A DNA stretch of 18,964 nucleotides from positions 1 through 18,964 of the forward strand of contig CAZAQS010000076.1 of the NCBI GenBank assembly GCA_964486825.1, given 5' to 3'. Under the pieces are notes generated by a model. It saw only the letters and a list, made by a program, of their open reading frames with translations, ran no database searches and was not told the DNA's origin. Every line of letters starts with the position of its first letter. Within the stretch, counting starts at the first letter, position 1. Shown here one piece after another: positions 1 to 6,285 of the stretch. Made by a program: the position numbers and the translations under genes. This DNA comes from CAZAQS01 sp964486825 (lineage in GTDB: Bacteria; Chloroflexota; Anaerolineae; Anaerolineales; UBA4823).

Positions 1-499
1 GAAGTCAGCTATCCGGTCAGATGACCCGATCCTCTTCATCGAGCACGCCACGCTCTACCAGACTCGTGGCGAAGTACCGGAAGGGGACTTTACGGTGCCG
101 TTGGGCAAATCTAAAATCCAACGCCCTGGGAGTGATGTGACCATCGTCACATACAGCAAAATGTTGGAGTTTTCGAGCCGGGCAGCAGACCAGCTTGCTA
201 AAGATGGTATTGAGGTCGAGATCGTCGACCTGCGCTCCTTACGGCCTCTCGATATGGAGCCCGTATTGGAATCCTTTAAAAAAACCAATCGGGCGGTGAT
301 TGTAGAAGAGGGCTGGCGGTCTTACGGTGTCGGCGCTGAGGTTGCCTCCAGGATCTATGAAGAAGCTTTCGACTACGTAGATGCACCCATCAAGCGCGTT
401 GCCCAGCAGGAAGTTCCGCTGCCCTATAACCGGGCTTTGGAGCAGATGGCCTTGCCTCAGGTGGAGGATATTGTCATGGCCGTCAAGGAGGTAATGTAA
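1..499 (+). CDS. pdhB: Pyruvate/2-oxoacid dehydrogenase E1 component, beta subunit (3' part; start lies outside the window)
   Basis: The open frame runs from base 2 without a stop to TAA at 497-499, giving about 165 residues, roughly the C-terminal half of a family that is usually about 325 residues long. Early residues (DDPILFIEHATLYQ, then RGEVPEG) are typical of the end of the E1 beta pyrimidine-binding domain. The transketolase C-terminal domain follows, with the characteristic stretches VTIVTYSKM, VEIVDLRSLRPLD and AVIVEEGW. E1 alpha-beta decarboxylates the 2-oxoacid with thiamine diphosphate and passes the acyl group to lipoyl-E2. The E2 gene begins on the base after this stop, which confirms the complex. 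E1 alpha should lie upstream but is not in the window. A GTG at 95 is internal and is not the start. Pyruvate is the likeliest substrate; acetoin or branched-chain oxoacid cannot be excluded from this fragment. Confidence 0.93.
   Translation, partial: KSAIRSDDPILFIEHATLYQTRGEVPEGDFTVPLGKSKIQRPGSDVTIVTYSKMLEFSSRAADQLAKDGIEVEIVDLRSLRPLDMEPVLESFKKTNRAVIVEEGWRSYGVGAEVASRIYEEAFDYVDAPIKRVAQQEVPLPYNRALEQMALPQVEDIVMAVKEVM
485..491 (+). promoter_or_regulatory. Strong ribosome binding site for the E2 gene
   Basis: AAGGAGG lies inside the last codons of the E1 beta gene, 8 bases before the E2 ATG at 500. The E1 beta TAA (497-499) directly abuts this ATG. Subunit synthesis is probably coupled, with an added independent initiation signal. 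Confidence 0.85.
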
Positions 500-1891
500 A
501 TGGCAGAAAAGATCACCATGCCCAAGCTGGGTTTTGATATGGCCGAAGGCACCCTGGTGCGCTGGGTTGTCCCAGAAGGGGGCGAGGTAGAGAAAGGGGC
601 TGTCCTGGCCGAGATCGAAACCGATAAGGCAACAGTAGAAGTTGAATCGACTCACGCGGGCGTTATTCACAAGCATCTGGTTAGCGAAGGGGATGTGGTG
701 CCGGTTGGAGATCCAATCGCGGTTGTAGGTGAACCAGGTGAGGAAATCGAAGAAGAGCCCACCGTCGAGGAGGGGGCTGAAGCAGTTGGGGAGGAACTCC
801 CAGGCGCGGAAAGCCCAGGTGAAGCGGTCGAGTCGGTTCAGGGCAAGCAAGATCCCGGGTTGGTTGGGGAAGTACAGCCGAAGGATGGTGTACCCAGGGA
901 GGAAGTGATCCCTTCACCGGAAGGGCGCGAGGAAGTCGAACCAGGCGCCGATGGAGACCTGCCCGGAGGTCTGCGCGCCTCACCTATAGCCAGGCGTATG
1001 GCAGAGGAACACGAAATCAACCTGTCGGAGGTAAAGGGCAGTGGCCCTGGAGGACGTATTGTAAAAAAGGATGTGGAGGATTTCCTCGAGCAGCCGCGCG
1101 AACCTGAAAGAGCTCCACAGGCGCCAGAAGCCGCGCCTGCTCCGGCGCCCAAAGAGAAAGTAGTCCCTGTCCCAATGCCGGCTTTGACCCCTGCCGGACC
1201 GCCCCCGCAGGACGAAGAAGTGCCTCTCACGCGTTTGCGCACCATTATCGCAAAACGTATGACAGAGGCGCGCCAGAGCGTTCCACATTTCTATGTGACG
1301 CATGAATATGACGTCGCTCCACTCCTGGAGCTGCGCGCCCAGGTTAACAAGCTGGTTCCGGAAGAACAAAAGATTTCCGTAAACGACTTTATCATCAAAG
1401 CAACCGCCCTGGCTTTGCGCCAGTATCCCAACTTGAACGCTTCATTCCAGGGAGATAAGGTTACCCGGCATGGAAGAGTCAATATCGGGGTTGCGGTAGC
1501 AGTGGCGGACGGCTTGCTTACCGTAGTTTGCCAGGATGCTGACCGTAAACCCGTCCGCCAGATTGCGGTGGAGGTAGCCGCTATGGTCAGCCGGGCCCGG
1601 GATGGGCGGGTTAAAAACGAGGATATCCAGGGTTCGACGTTCTCGATCAGCAATATGGGTATGTTTGATGTAGAGCATTTCATCGCCATCATCAACCCTC
1701 CAGAAGCAGCCATCCTGGCGGTGGGTGCTGCCAAAGAGATGCCCGTGGTGGTGAACGGTGAGCTGACAGTGGGTAAACGAATGAAAGCAACCGTTTCAGT
1801 CGATCATCGGGTGAGTGATGGCGCTGAAGCGGCCCGCTTCCTGCAATCGCTGGGAGATTACCTGGAAGAGCCTATGCGGTTGCTCATTTAA
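500..1891 (+). CDS. pdhC: Dihydrolipoamide acyltransferase (E2) of the pyruvate-type dehydrogenase complex
   Basis: 463 residues with the complete E2 layout. A single N-terminal lipoyl domain (about 1-77) carries the lipoylation lysine K43 in ETDKATVEVES. An acidic Glu/Gly/Val-rich linker (about 78-155) follows, then the peripheral-subunit-binding domain (about 158-195; SPIARRMAEEH and GSGPGGRIVKKDV). Next come an Ala/Pro-rich linker and the trimer-forming catalytic domain (about 240-463), which ends in the active-site motif DHRVSDG with H436 and D440. E2 transfers the acyl group from lipoate to CoA and forms the core of the complex. The gene directly follows E1 beta with no spacer. An E3 (dihydrolipoamide dehydrogenase) gene is not present here. 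Start: ATG 500 with a strong SD. Substrate assignment (pyruvate versus acetoin or branched-chain) is by overall resemblance. Confidence 0.93.
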   Translation: MAEKITMPKLGFDMAEGTLVRWVVPEGGEVEKGAVLAEIETDKATVEVESTHAGVIHKHLVSEGDVVPVGDPIAVVGEPGEEIEEEPTVEEGAEAVGEELPGAESPGEAVESVQGKQDPGLVGEVQPKDGVPREEVIPSPEGREEVEPGADGDLPGGLRASPIARRMAEEHEINLSEVKGSGPGGRIVKKDVEDFLEQPREPERAPQAPEAAPAPAPKEKVVPVPMPALTPAGPPPQDEEVPLTRLRTIIAKRMTEARQSVPHFYVTHEYDVAPLLELRAQVNKLVPEEQKISVNDFIIKATALALRQYPNLNASFQGDKVTRHGRVNIGVAVAVADGLLTVVCQDADRKPVRQIAVEVAAMVSRARDGRVKNEDIQGSTFSISNMGMFDVEHFIAIINPPEAAILAVGAAKEMPVVVNGELTVGKRMKATVSVDHRVSDGAEAARFLQSLGDYLEEPMRLLI

Positions 1892-1913
1892 CGTGAGTAA
1901 GTAGAGGATCTAA

Positions 1914-2489
1914 ATGCCGTCTATAGAATATGATTTAAAGTATATCCAGGCTGGATTGGTGGACATGGAAGGGTACCTGCTCTCTAAGGAGCTTTACTGG
2001 CCAGTAGGCGCGACCGCGCCGGCTGGGGAGACCCATTACCCACGCCTGACATTGGGCAATTTATTGCTGGCGCGAGCCCGGTTGAGCGGGCGGGGACTTA
2101 GCTCAGAGCAGCGCTCCGAGTTTGAGCATCTCGACCAGCGCCTGAAGCAGGTTAGGCAGCAGTGGCAGGTAGCTTGGGGTCAGAAAGCTGCCCGGGAGTT
2201 TAGCGCTCGCCTCAGGTTGTGGAGAGACTTTTTGGATGAGTATCGCAAGAAGCCAAAGGCGAACCTGGATCGATATGCTTATGAGGTGAACCGTAGAGTG
2301 ATACTTCAGTTGTTGTCTTCCGAGACAAGAGAAGTCCCCGATGAAGAGGCGGAGCTGTTGAGCGGGCTGGATGAGCTGCTACGGGCGGTTTTCCTTCCTG
2401 GGGAATTCGTTTGGGAGGCAGACCTGGAAGCCTCATTTCCTAAAAGTGCTTACTGGTACCTGTACGGTATGCCAAAGGAAGAGTTGTAA
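1914..2489 (+). CDS. Unrecognised 191-residue helical protein downstream of E2
   Basis: I do not recognise this family. The protein is soluble, with no signal peptide or membrane segment, and is mostly predicted helix, rich in Leu, Arg and Glu. A central stretch (about residues 65-120) has the charged, heptad-like look of a helical hairpin, and there are many aromatic residues near both ends (YWPVGA at about 28, YWYLYG near the C terminus). It starts 22 bases after the E2 stop, with AGAGGA at 1903-1908 as a well-placed ribosome binding site. A strong terminator follows the stop by 25 bases, so it is the last gene of the dehydrogenase transcript. That position suggests a role tied to the complex or its metabolism, but this is inference only. 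The DNA shows no sign of recent transfer. Confidence 0.8.
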   Translation: MPSIEYDLKYIQAGLVDMEGYLLSKELYWPVGATAPAGETHYPRLTLGNLLLARARLSGRGLSSEQRSEFEHLDQRLKQVRQQWQVAWGQKAAREFSARLRLWRDFLDEYRKKPKANLDRYAYEVNRRVILQLLSSETREVPDEEAELLSGLDELLRAVFLPGEFVWEADLEASFPKSAYWYLYGMPKEEL

Positions 2490-2514
2490 ACGAAGTTTCC
2501 TTTTAGAATAAGCG

Positions 2515-2550
2515 ATGACCGGTAGTAAAACCTGCCGGTCATTTCTTTTT
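2515..2550 (+). terminator. Intrinsic terminator closing the E1 beta-E2-hypothetical transcript
   Basis: The arms ATGACCGGTAG (2515-2525) and CTGCCGGTCAT (2532-2542) form an 11-bp stem with one G-U pair and a 6-base loop. The run TTCTTTTT (2543-2550) follows at once. The T-run lies only on the plus-strand side, so it serves the plus-strand operon. The convergent acetyltransferase gene ends at 2584, on the far side. Confidence 0.9.
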
Positions 2551-2583
2551 CCCGGTTGAATCGTCATCAGGCATCGTTACGCC

Positions 2584-3177
2584 TCAGGTTTTTCGCTCCA
2601 GCAGTTCCTCCAGGTGTGCCTTTACCTCAGGCCATTCGTTGTCGATGATGCTGTAATAGACTGAATCGCGCAAGACGCCTTCAGGTGTGATCATATGCTG
2701 GCGTAGTATGCCTTCTCTGACCGCGCCCAGGCGTTCGATTGCTTTCTGAGAACGTATGTTGCGGAGATCGGTCTTGAATTGGACCCTTACTGCTCCTAGG
2801 CTCTCGAAAGCATGCCGGAGCAAGAGGTATTTAGCTTCGGTATTTACGGGGGTCCGCTGGTATTCCAGGCCATACCAGGTACCGCCTATCTCCAGGGTGT
2901 GGTGCTCAGGGCGGATCTCTAGATACCTCGTGGCGCCTGCCGGACGTCCGCTTTCCAGGTGGATAACAGCAAATGGCAGGTCTGCTCCACCTTCTCCCCG
3001 GTGGAGAATTTCCAGCACCCAGGCGAGCATATCCGCCTCACTTTTGACCATCCCATAAAGCATGTACTCCCATATACTGTCCTGGGTTCCAATGACAGCC
3101 AATCCGGCGACATGATCCAGGGAGAGCGGTTCCAGGCGGACAAATTTACCGGTTAGAGTAACAGGGCGAATATCCAT
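2584..3177 (-). CDS. GNAT-family N-acetyltransferase, RimJ/RimL type
   Basis: 197 residues beginning MDIRPVTLTGKFVRLEPL, the usual opening of RimL-like acetyltransferases (Acetyltransf_3 group). These enzymes move an acetyl group from acetyl-CoA to an amine, such as a protein N terminus, an amino sugar or a small molecule. Family marks are the GTWYGLEYQRTPVNTEAK stretch at the acetyl-CoA-binding region and the later NIRSQKAIERLGAVREG block. The frame is open for 41 more codons upstream (to 3300), but that extension would run into the preceding lipoprotein gene. ATG 3177 has a strong SD 8 bases away and gives the normal family length. It is the last gene of the tgt-uppP-lipoprotein run, 34 bases after the lipoprotein stop. 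The acceptor substrate is unknown. Confidence 0.87.
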   Translation of the reverse strand: MDIRPVTLTGKFVRLEPLSLDHVAGLAVIGTQDSIWEYMLYGMVKSEADMLAWVLEILHRGEGGADLPFAVIHLESGRPAGATRYLEIRPEHHTLEIGGTWYGLEYQRTPVNTEAKYLLLRHAFESLGAVRVQFKTDLRNIRSQKAIERLGAVREGILRQHMITPEGVLRDSVYYSIIDNEWPEVKAHLEELLERKT

Positions 3178-3185
3178 CAGGAAAA

Positions 3186-3193
3186 CCTCCCCT
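3186..3193 (-). promoter_or_regulatory. Ribosome binding site that fixes the acetyltransferase start
   Basis: On the minus strand this reads AGGGGAGG, 8 bases before ATG 3177. It lies between the lipoprotein stop (3212) and the chosen start. It argues against the longer reading that would begin at 3300 within the lipoprotein gene. Confidence 0.8.
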
Positions 3194-3211
3194 GGGGGCC
3201 TGTAGAGTACA

Positions 3212-3967
3212 TTATTTTTCGTATAGGCGAAGAACCTCAACCAGCCCGTCGCCTTGTTGTAAACAGTACAGCATCTCTCCAGCCGCCTCGGCTGGTTCAC
3301 TTTCTGCCATAGCCAAAACCGGAAGGCTTAACGCTTGCAGGGTGTCAGGGTCAATTTCTAATTCTCGAACAGACTCTTGCAACCAGGCATGCGGGATGAG
3401 GCCGATTGAGTTGGGATCGCCAGAAATTGCTTCCAGCATGGCTGTAGCATTCGGGGCCAGTAGTGCGTGGCTGGTGATAGGGTTACCAGACATGACAGCC
3501 AGCTTAAAGACCTGCATCGCCGCGTCTCCCTCTGGGTAAACCCAGACCTGAACCGGCCGGAAGGGCCCGCCGATATCACTCCACCTGGTGATGCGACCAC
3601 TGAAGATGCCATTGAGATCTTCTTCATTGATGGCTTTTACCGGGTTTTCAGCGTTTATTACTAGACTCACCTGTTCAACTCCCAGGGGAGCAGCAAAGGC
3701 CGGCAACTCATCCGGTTCACCCATGCGGAGGTACAGGTCAAAGGACTCCCATCCTGGGTAGTCTGGGCTGATCTCTTGCAGAGATACGAGCAGGTCCGGG
3801 TAGGCCCCAGAGCAAACCTGGAGCGCTTCCCTCAATGGCCAGACAGCCGGGTCTACGGCTACCGTTACAATTTCCGGCGTTGGAGGCGGCTGTAAAGGCA
3901 TAGGCGTAGAACAGGAGATCAATAGAACGATCGGCAACAAAAACAGCAACACAAATCGACGTATCAT
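3212..3967 (-). CDS. PstS-like substrate-binding lipoprotein (no transporter genes nearby)
   Basis: 251 residues. The N terminus is a lipoprotein signal: basic MIRR, a hydrophobic core and the lipobox LISC with C19 as the lipidated residue, followed by a short Pro-rich tether. The body resembles the PBP-like domain of phosphate-binding PstS proteins, especially NPVKAINEEDLNGIFSGRIT (from residue 108), the following W129 and G133-G134, and an aliphatic GLIPH near 189. In true PstS proteins a Ser-Gly-Thr loop binds phosphate after the WSDIGG region. Here that place reads YPEGDAAMQVF (144-154), so phosphate binding is doubtful. No PstC/A/B genes are adjacent. It follows uppP by 49 bases on the same strand; no strong SD precedes the ATG. 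It may be a solute sensor or an accessory surface protein. Confidence 0.8.
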   Translation of the reverse strand: MIRRFVLLFLLPIVLLISCSTPMPLQPPPTPEIVTVAVDPAVWPLREALQVCSGAYPDLLVSLQEISPDYPGWESFDLYLRMGEPDELPAFAAPLGVEQVSLVINAENPVKAINEEDLNGIFSGRITRWSDIGGPFRPVQVWVYPEGDAAMQVFKLAVMSGNPITSHALLAPNATAMLEAISGDPNSIGLIPHAWLQESVRELEIDPDTLQALSLPVLAMAESEPAEAAGEMLYCLQQGDGLVEVLRLYEK

Positions 3968-4016
3968 TCAGTCAAAGTCGAAGAGCTATTGGATCCGAAA
4001 GAAAGAGGTTTTCTTT

Positions 4017-4841
4017 TCACGCCACAATAAAAGTCAGCGCCAGCAAGAGAAGTCCTGCCGCTGCACAATAAGCGGAAAAAATATACAGTGGATGGCGTGC
4101 AAGAAAACGCAGCAACCAATGGATGGACAGGTAGCCCACGACAACCGATGTCAAGAACCCCACGGACAGGGTAGGAAGCAATACATTCAGGTCCGGGAGC
4201 CGGAAGAGATCGATGGTGGTGACCAGTCCAGCCCCCAACATCACCGGGATCGACATCAAGAAGGAGAAGCGGGCTGCTGCGGGTCGATCCAGGCTGCGCA
4301 ACATACCACCGGTTATGGTCGATCCCGAGCGGGAAACACCTGGAAAGAGAGACAGGACCTGGAAGAAGCCAATCACTAAAGCGTCCTTCCAGGTTAAGTC
4401 AGCCATCTTGTTCTGCCGTCTGCCAGCCACCTCGGCTACCAGTAGCAGCACGGCTGTCAGCAGCAGGAAATAGGCAGTCGCGCGCGGGCTATCAAATGCG
4501 CTCTCGACAGTGTCCTTCAATAATAAGCCCACCAAGACCGCTGGGATGGTCGCCAGGATCAGGTACCAGCCGATGCGGTATTCTGGGGTCGAGAAGGGCT
4601 GCTTACGGAGAATACCTTGCAGGAATGCAGCTGCGATCAGCACCAGGTCGCGCCAAAAGTAGATGATCACTGCCACCAGGGTTCCGACCTGGATTAAAAC
4701 ATTGAATACCCAGGCATGCTCCTGGGGTATCTGCCAGCCGAACAAAAAAGGGGTCAGGACAAGATGTCCGGAGCTGGAGACGGGTACGAATTCTGTAATT
4801 CCTTGTACGATTCCGAGCAGGATGGATTGGAAAATAGTCAT
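4017..4841 (-). CDS. uppP: Undecaprenyl-diphosphatase (BacA/UppP family)
   Basis: 274 residues, the normal family length, almost entirely membrane helices. It dephosphorylates undecaprenyl diphosphate at the membrane to regenerate the lipid carrier used for peptidoglycan and other surface polymers; extra copies give bacitracin resistance. The N-terminal active-site loop is present as GIVQGITEFVPVSSSGHLVL, with Q13 and E17 of the (E/Q)xxxE motif and H26. The second signature, FPGVSRSGSTITGG, has the catalytic arginine R171. The ATG overlaps nothing but touches the tgt stop directly (TAA at 4842-4844, ATG at 4839-4841), and no strong SD is seen there, so translation probably depends on reinitiation after tgt. 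Confidence 0.96.
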   Translation of the reverse strand: MTIFQSILLGIVQGITEFVPVSSSGHLVLTPFLFGWQIPQEHAWVFNVLIQVGTLVAVIIYFWRDLVLIAAAFLQGILRKQPFSTPEYRIGWYLILATIPAVLVGLLLKDTVESAFDSPRATAYFLLLTAVLLLVAEVAGRRQNKMADLTWKDALVIGFFQVLSLFPGVSRSGSTITGGMLRSLDRPAAARFSFLMSIPVMLGAGLVTTIDLFRLPDLNVLLPTLSVGFLTSVVVGYLSIHWLLRFLARHPLYIFSAYCAAAGLLLLALTFIVA

Positions 4842-5990
4842 TTATGATTCAACCGGGGTGTCTTGTTCATGATTTGCTGTAGAAGGGCTCGTTCGTTGGT
4901 CGATGAATTTTCGTGCAAATGATGCAAAGCGCCCCTCCAGGATTGCCTGGCGTATCTCTCCTGCCAGGTTCACGAGGGTGTACAGGTTGTGGATGGATAG
5001 GAGCGTGGCTGAGAGCATCTCTTTCGAGATGATTATATGCCGAAGATAGGCGCGTGTGTAGTGGCTGCAGGTGTAGCAGGAGCAGTGCTCGTCGATCGGC
5101 CGCTTGTCCCGCGCGAACCCGGCATTGACCAGGTTTAGACGGCCCGTGCGGGTCATGGCTGCGTTATGGCGTGCCAGTCTGGTCGGAAGCACGCTGTCGA
5201 AGATATCTACCCCGCGCAGCACTCCATTGATCAGATCTTCAGGTGTTCCTACACCCATCAAATAGCGCGGTTTGTCCTGGGGAAGGATCTCATTAACCAG
5301 CTCTAGAGTCGAATGCATCTCTTGTTTCGACTCGCCAACCGATAAGCCGCCAATCGCATGGCCGTGAAATCCTTGCGAAGCAATGAATTGGGCCGAGGCA
5401 GCGCGCAGGTCTGGGAAAACGCCGCCCTGCACGATGCCGAAGAGAGCCTGGTCTGGGCGCGTTTTGGCTCGCAGGCAGCGCACTGCCCAGGCATGTGTGC
5501 GCTGAAGGGCTTGCCGGTTGTAATCGTGGTCATGTGGCGGCGTGCACTCGTCGAAGGCCATGATGATATCCGCGCCCAGATTTTCTTGGATTTGGATGGC
5601 TTTCTCAGGGGTAAAACGGTGAGTTGAGCCATCGATATGGCTTTTGAACGTCACACCATCCTCATCGATGAAACGGGTGTCTGCGAGGGAGAAAACCTGA
5701 AAACCGCCCGAATCGGTCAATATAGGATGAGGCCAGCGCATGAACTCGTGCAGGCCACCCATCTCTGCTACCAGCTGATCCCCCGGGCGGAGGTATAAGT
5801 GGTAGGTGTTGGCCAGGACAAGGCTGGCGCCTAGCTCTTCCAGTTGAGCAGGTGTTACGGATTTAACCGTAGCCTGGGTTCCGACAGGCGCAAATACTGG
5901 CGTTTGGATCTCTCCATGGGGCGTCGTGAAAACCCCGGCTCGCGCATGCCCATCCTTTCCCAGCAGTTGAAACGTAAAATTATTGCTCAT
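4842..5990 (-). CDS. tgt: tRNA-guanine transglycosylase (queuine/preQ1 tRNA-ribosyltransferase)
   Basis: 382 residues from ATG 5990. The enzyme swaps guanine-34 of tRNAs with GUN anticodons for the queuosine precursor preQ1. All key residues are visible: D93 in TDSGGFQVFSL, the FDECTP block (about 147-152), the nucleophile D265 in FDSVLPTRLARH, and the zinc ligands C303, C305, C308 and H334. The SVGE loop and YLMGVGTP are also typical. The frame stays open to a TTG at 6026, but the predicted promoter would start transcription at about that base and the extra 12 residues are not family-like. ATG 5990 is therefore preferred although no SD is evident. It is the first gene of a run that continues with uppP, a lipoprotein and an acetyltransferase. 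No other queuosine gene is nearby. Confidence 0.96.
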   Translation of the reverse strand: MSNNFTFQLLGKDGHARAGVFTTPHGEIQTPVFAPVGTQATVKSVTPAQLEELGASLVLANTYHLYLRPGDQLVAEMGGLHEFMRWPHPILTDSGGFQVFSLADTRFIDEDGVTFKSHIDGSTHRFTPEKAIQIQENLGADIIMAFDECTPPHDHDYNRQALQRTHAWAVRCLRAKTRPDQALFGIVQGGVFPDLRAASAQFIASQGFHGHAIGGLSVGESKQEMHSTLELVNEILPQDKPRYLMGVGTPEDLINGVLRGVDIFDSVLPTRLARHNAAMTRTGRLNLVNAGFARDKRPIDEHCSCYTCSHYTRAYLRHIIISKEMLSATLLSIHNLYTLVNLAGEIRQAILEGRFASFARKFIDQRTSPSTANHEQDTPVES

Positions 5991-6032
5991 TGTTTTCGAA
6001 GTATTATTATCCGGAATGAGTACCAAAATGAG

Positions 6033-6060
6033 AGTATACCATCAACGTTTATACCAACAA
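6033..6060 (-). promoter_or_regulatory. Putative sigma-70-type promoter for the tgt run
   Basis: On the minus strand, TTGTTG (top 6055-6060) and TATACT (top 6033-6038) are separated by 16 bases. Expected transcription start is near 6026, leaving a leader of about 36 bases before ATG 5990. This is a consensus match only. Confidence 0.5.
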
Positions 6061-6124
6061 AATTCGTTTTATTGAGATCCACACAATCTCCTGCTCCTTC
6101 TTGAATATACCTCCACAAGGGTGA

Positions 6125-6133
6125 TGATATAAT
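6125..6133 (+). promoter_or_regulatory. Extended -10 promoter for the aminotransferase-kinase pair
   Basis: TGATATAAT is a perfect extended -10 (TG, one base, TATAAT). A TTGAAT at 6101-6106 is too far away (21 bases) to be a good -35, as is tolerated with extended -10 elements. Expected start is near 6140, giving a leader of about 145 bases that contains the hairpin at 6187-6261. Confidence 0.6.
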
Positions 6134-6186
6134 CCCAATATCCGGTAGAAATGCTAATCAACCATACTTTGGGAGTAGTATTGCCG

Positions 6187-6261
6187 GGAGGGAGGGCTAT
6201 ATCGGTGGGGTGGAGAAAAGAATGTTCATCGTCCATCCCATCCAAGCACAGCCCTCCTTCC
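6187..6261 (+). promoter_or_regulatory. Long two-part hairpin in the aminotransferase leader, overlapping a G-quadruplex-capable run
   Basis: Outer arms GGAGGGAGGGCT (6187-6198) and AGCCCTCCTTCC (6250-6261) pair over 12 bp with one G-U. After a small internal loop, GGTGGGGTGGA (6204-6214) pairs with 6232-6242 over 11 bp with two G-U pairs; the terminal loop is 17 bases. No T-run follows, so it is not a terminator. The left side also reads GGG-A-GGG-A-GGG, ten bases, then GGGG (6186-6210), which could form a quadruplex instead. The right arm holds CTCCT (6254-6258), which can pair with the ribosome binding site AGGAG (6274-6278). No known riboswitch class was recognised. Function is inferred. 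Confidence 0.55.
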
Positions 6262-6273
6262 ATATGATAAAAC

Positions 6274-6280
6274 AGGAGAG
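6274..6280 (+). promoter_or_regulatory. Ribosome binding site of the aminotransferase gene
   Basis: AGGAGAG, 5 bases before ATG 6286. Its AGGAG core is complementary to CTCCT in the right arm of the upstream hairpin, so access could be controlled by leader folding. Confidence 0.75.
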
Positions 6281-6285
6281 AGTTC

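Noticed and set aside
239..1734. Several open frames of 100-200 codons on the minus strand over the E1 beta and E2 genes
   Set aside because: They are antisense to two clearly conserved genes and their sequences are low-complexity reflections of Ala/Pro/Glu-rich coding; none has a sensible SD or family features.
3178..3300. N-terminal extension of the acetyltransferase by 41 codons
   Set aside because: It would overlap the lipoprotein gene by about 90 bases and add residues not seen in the family; a strong SD precedes ATG 3177 instead.
6187..6261. Leader hairpin considered as an intrinsic terminator or attenuator
   Set aside because: No T-run follows the stem; the bases after it are ATATGATAAAAC and then the ribosome binding site.
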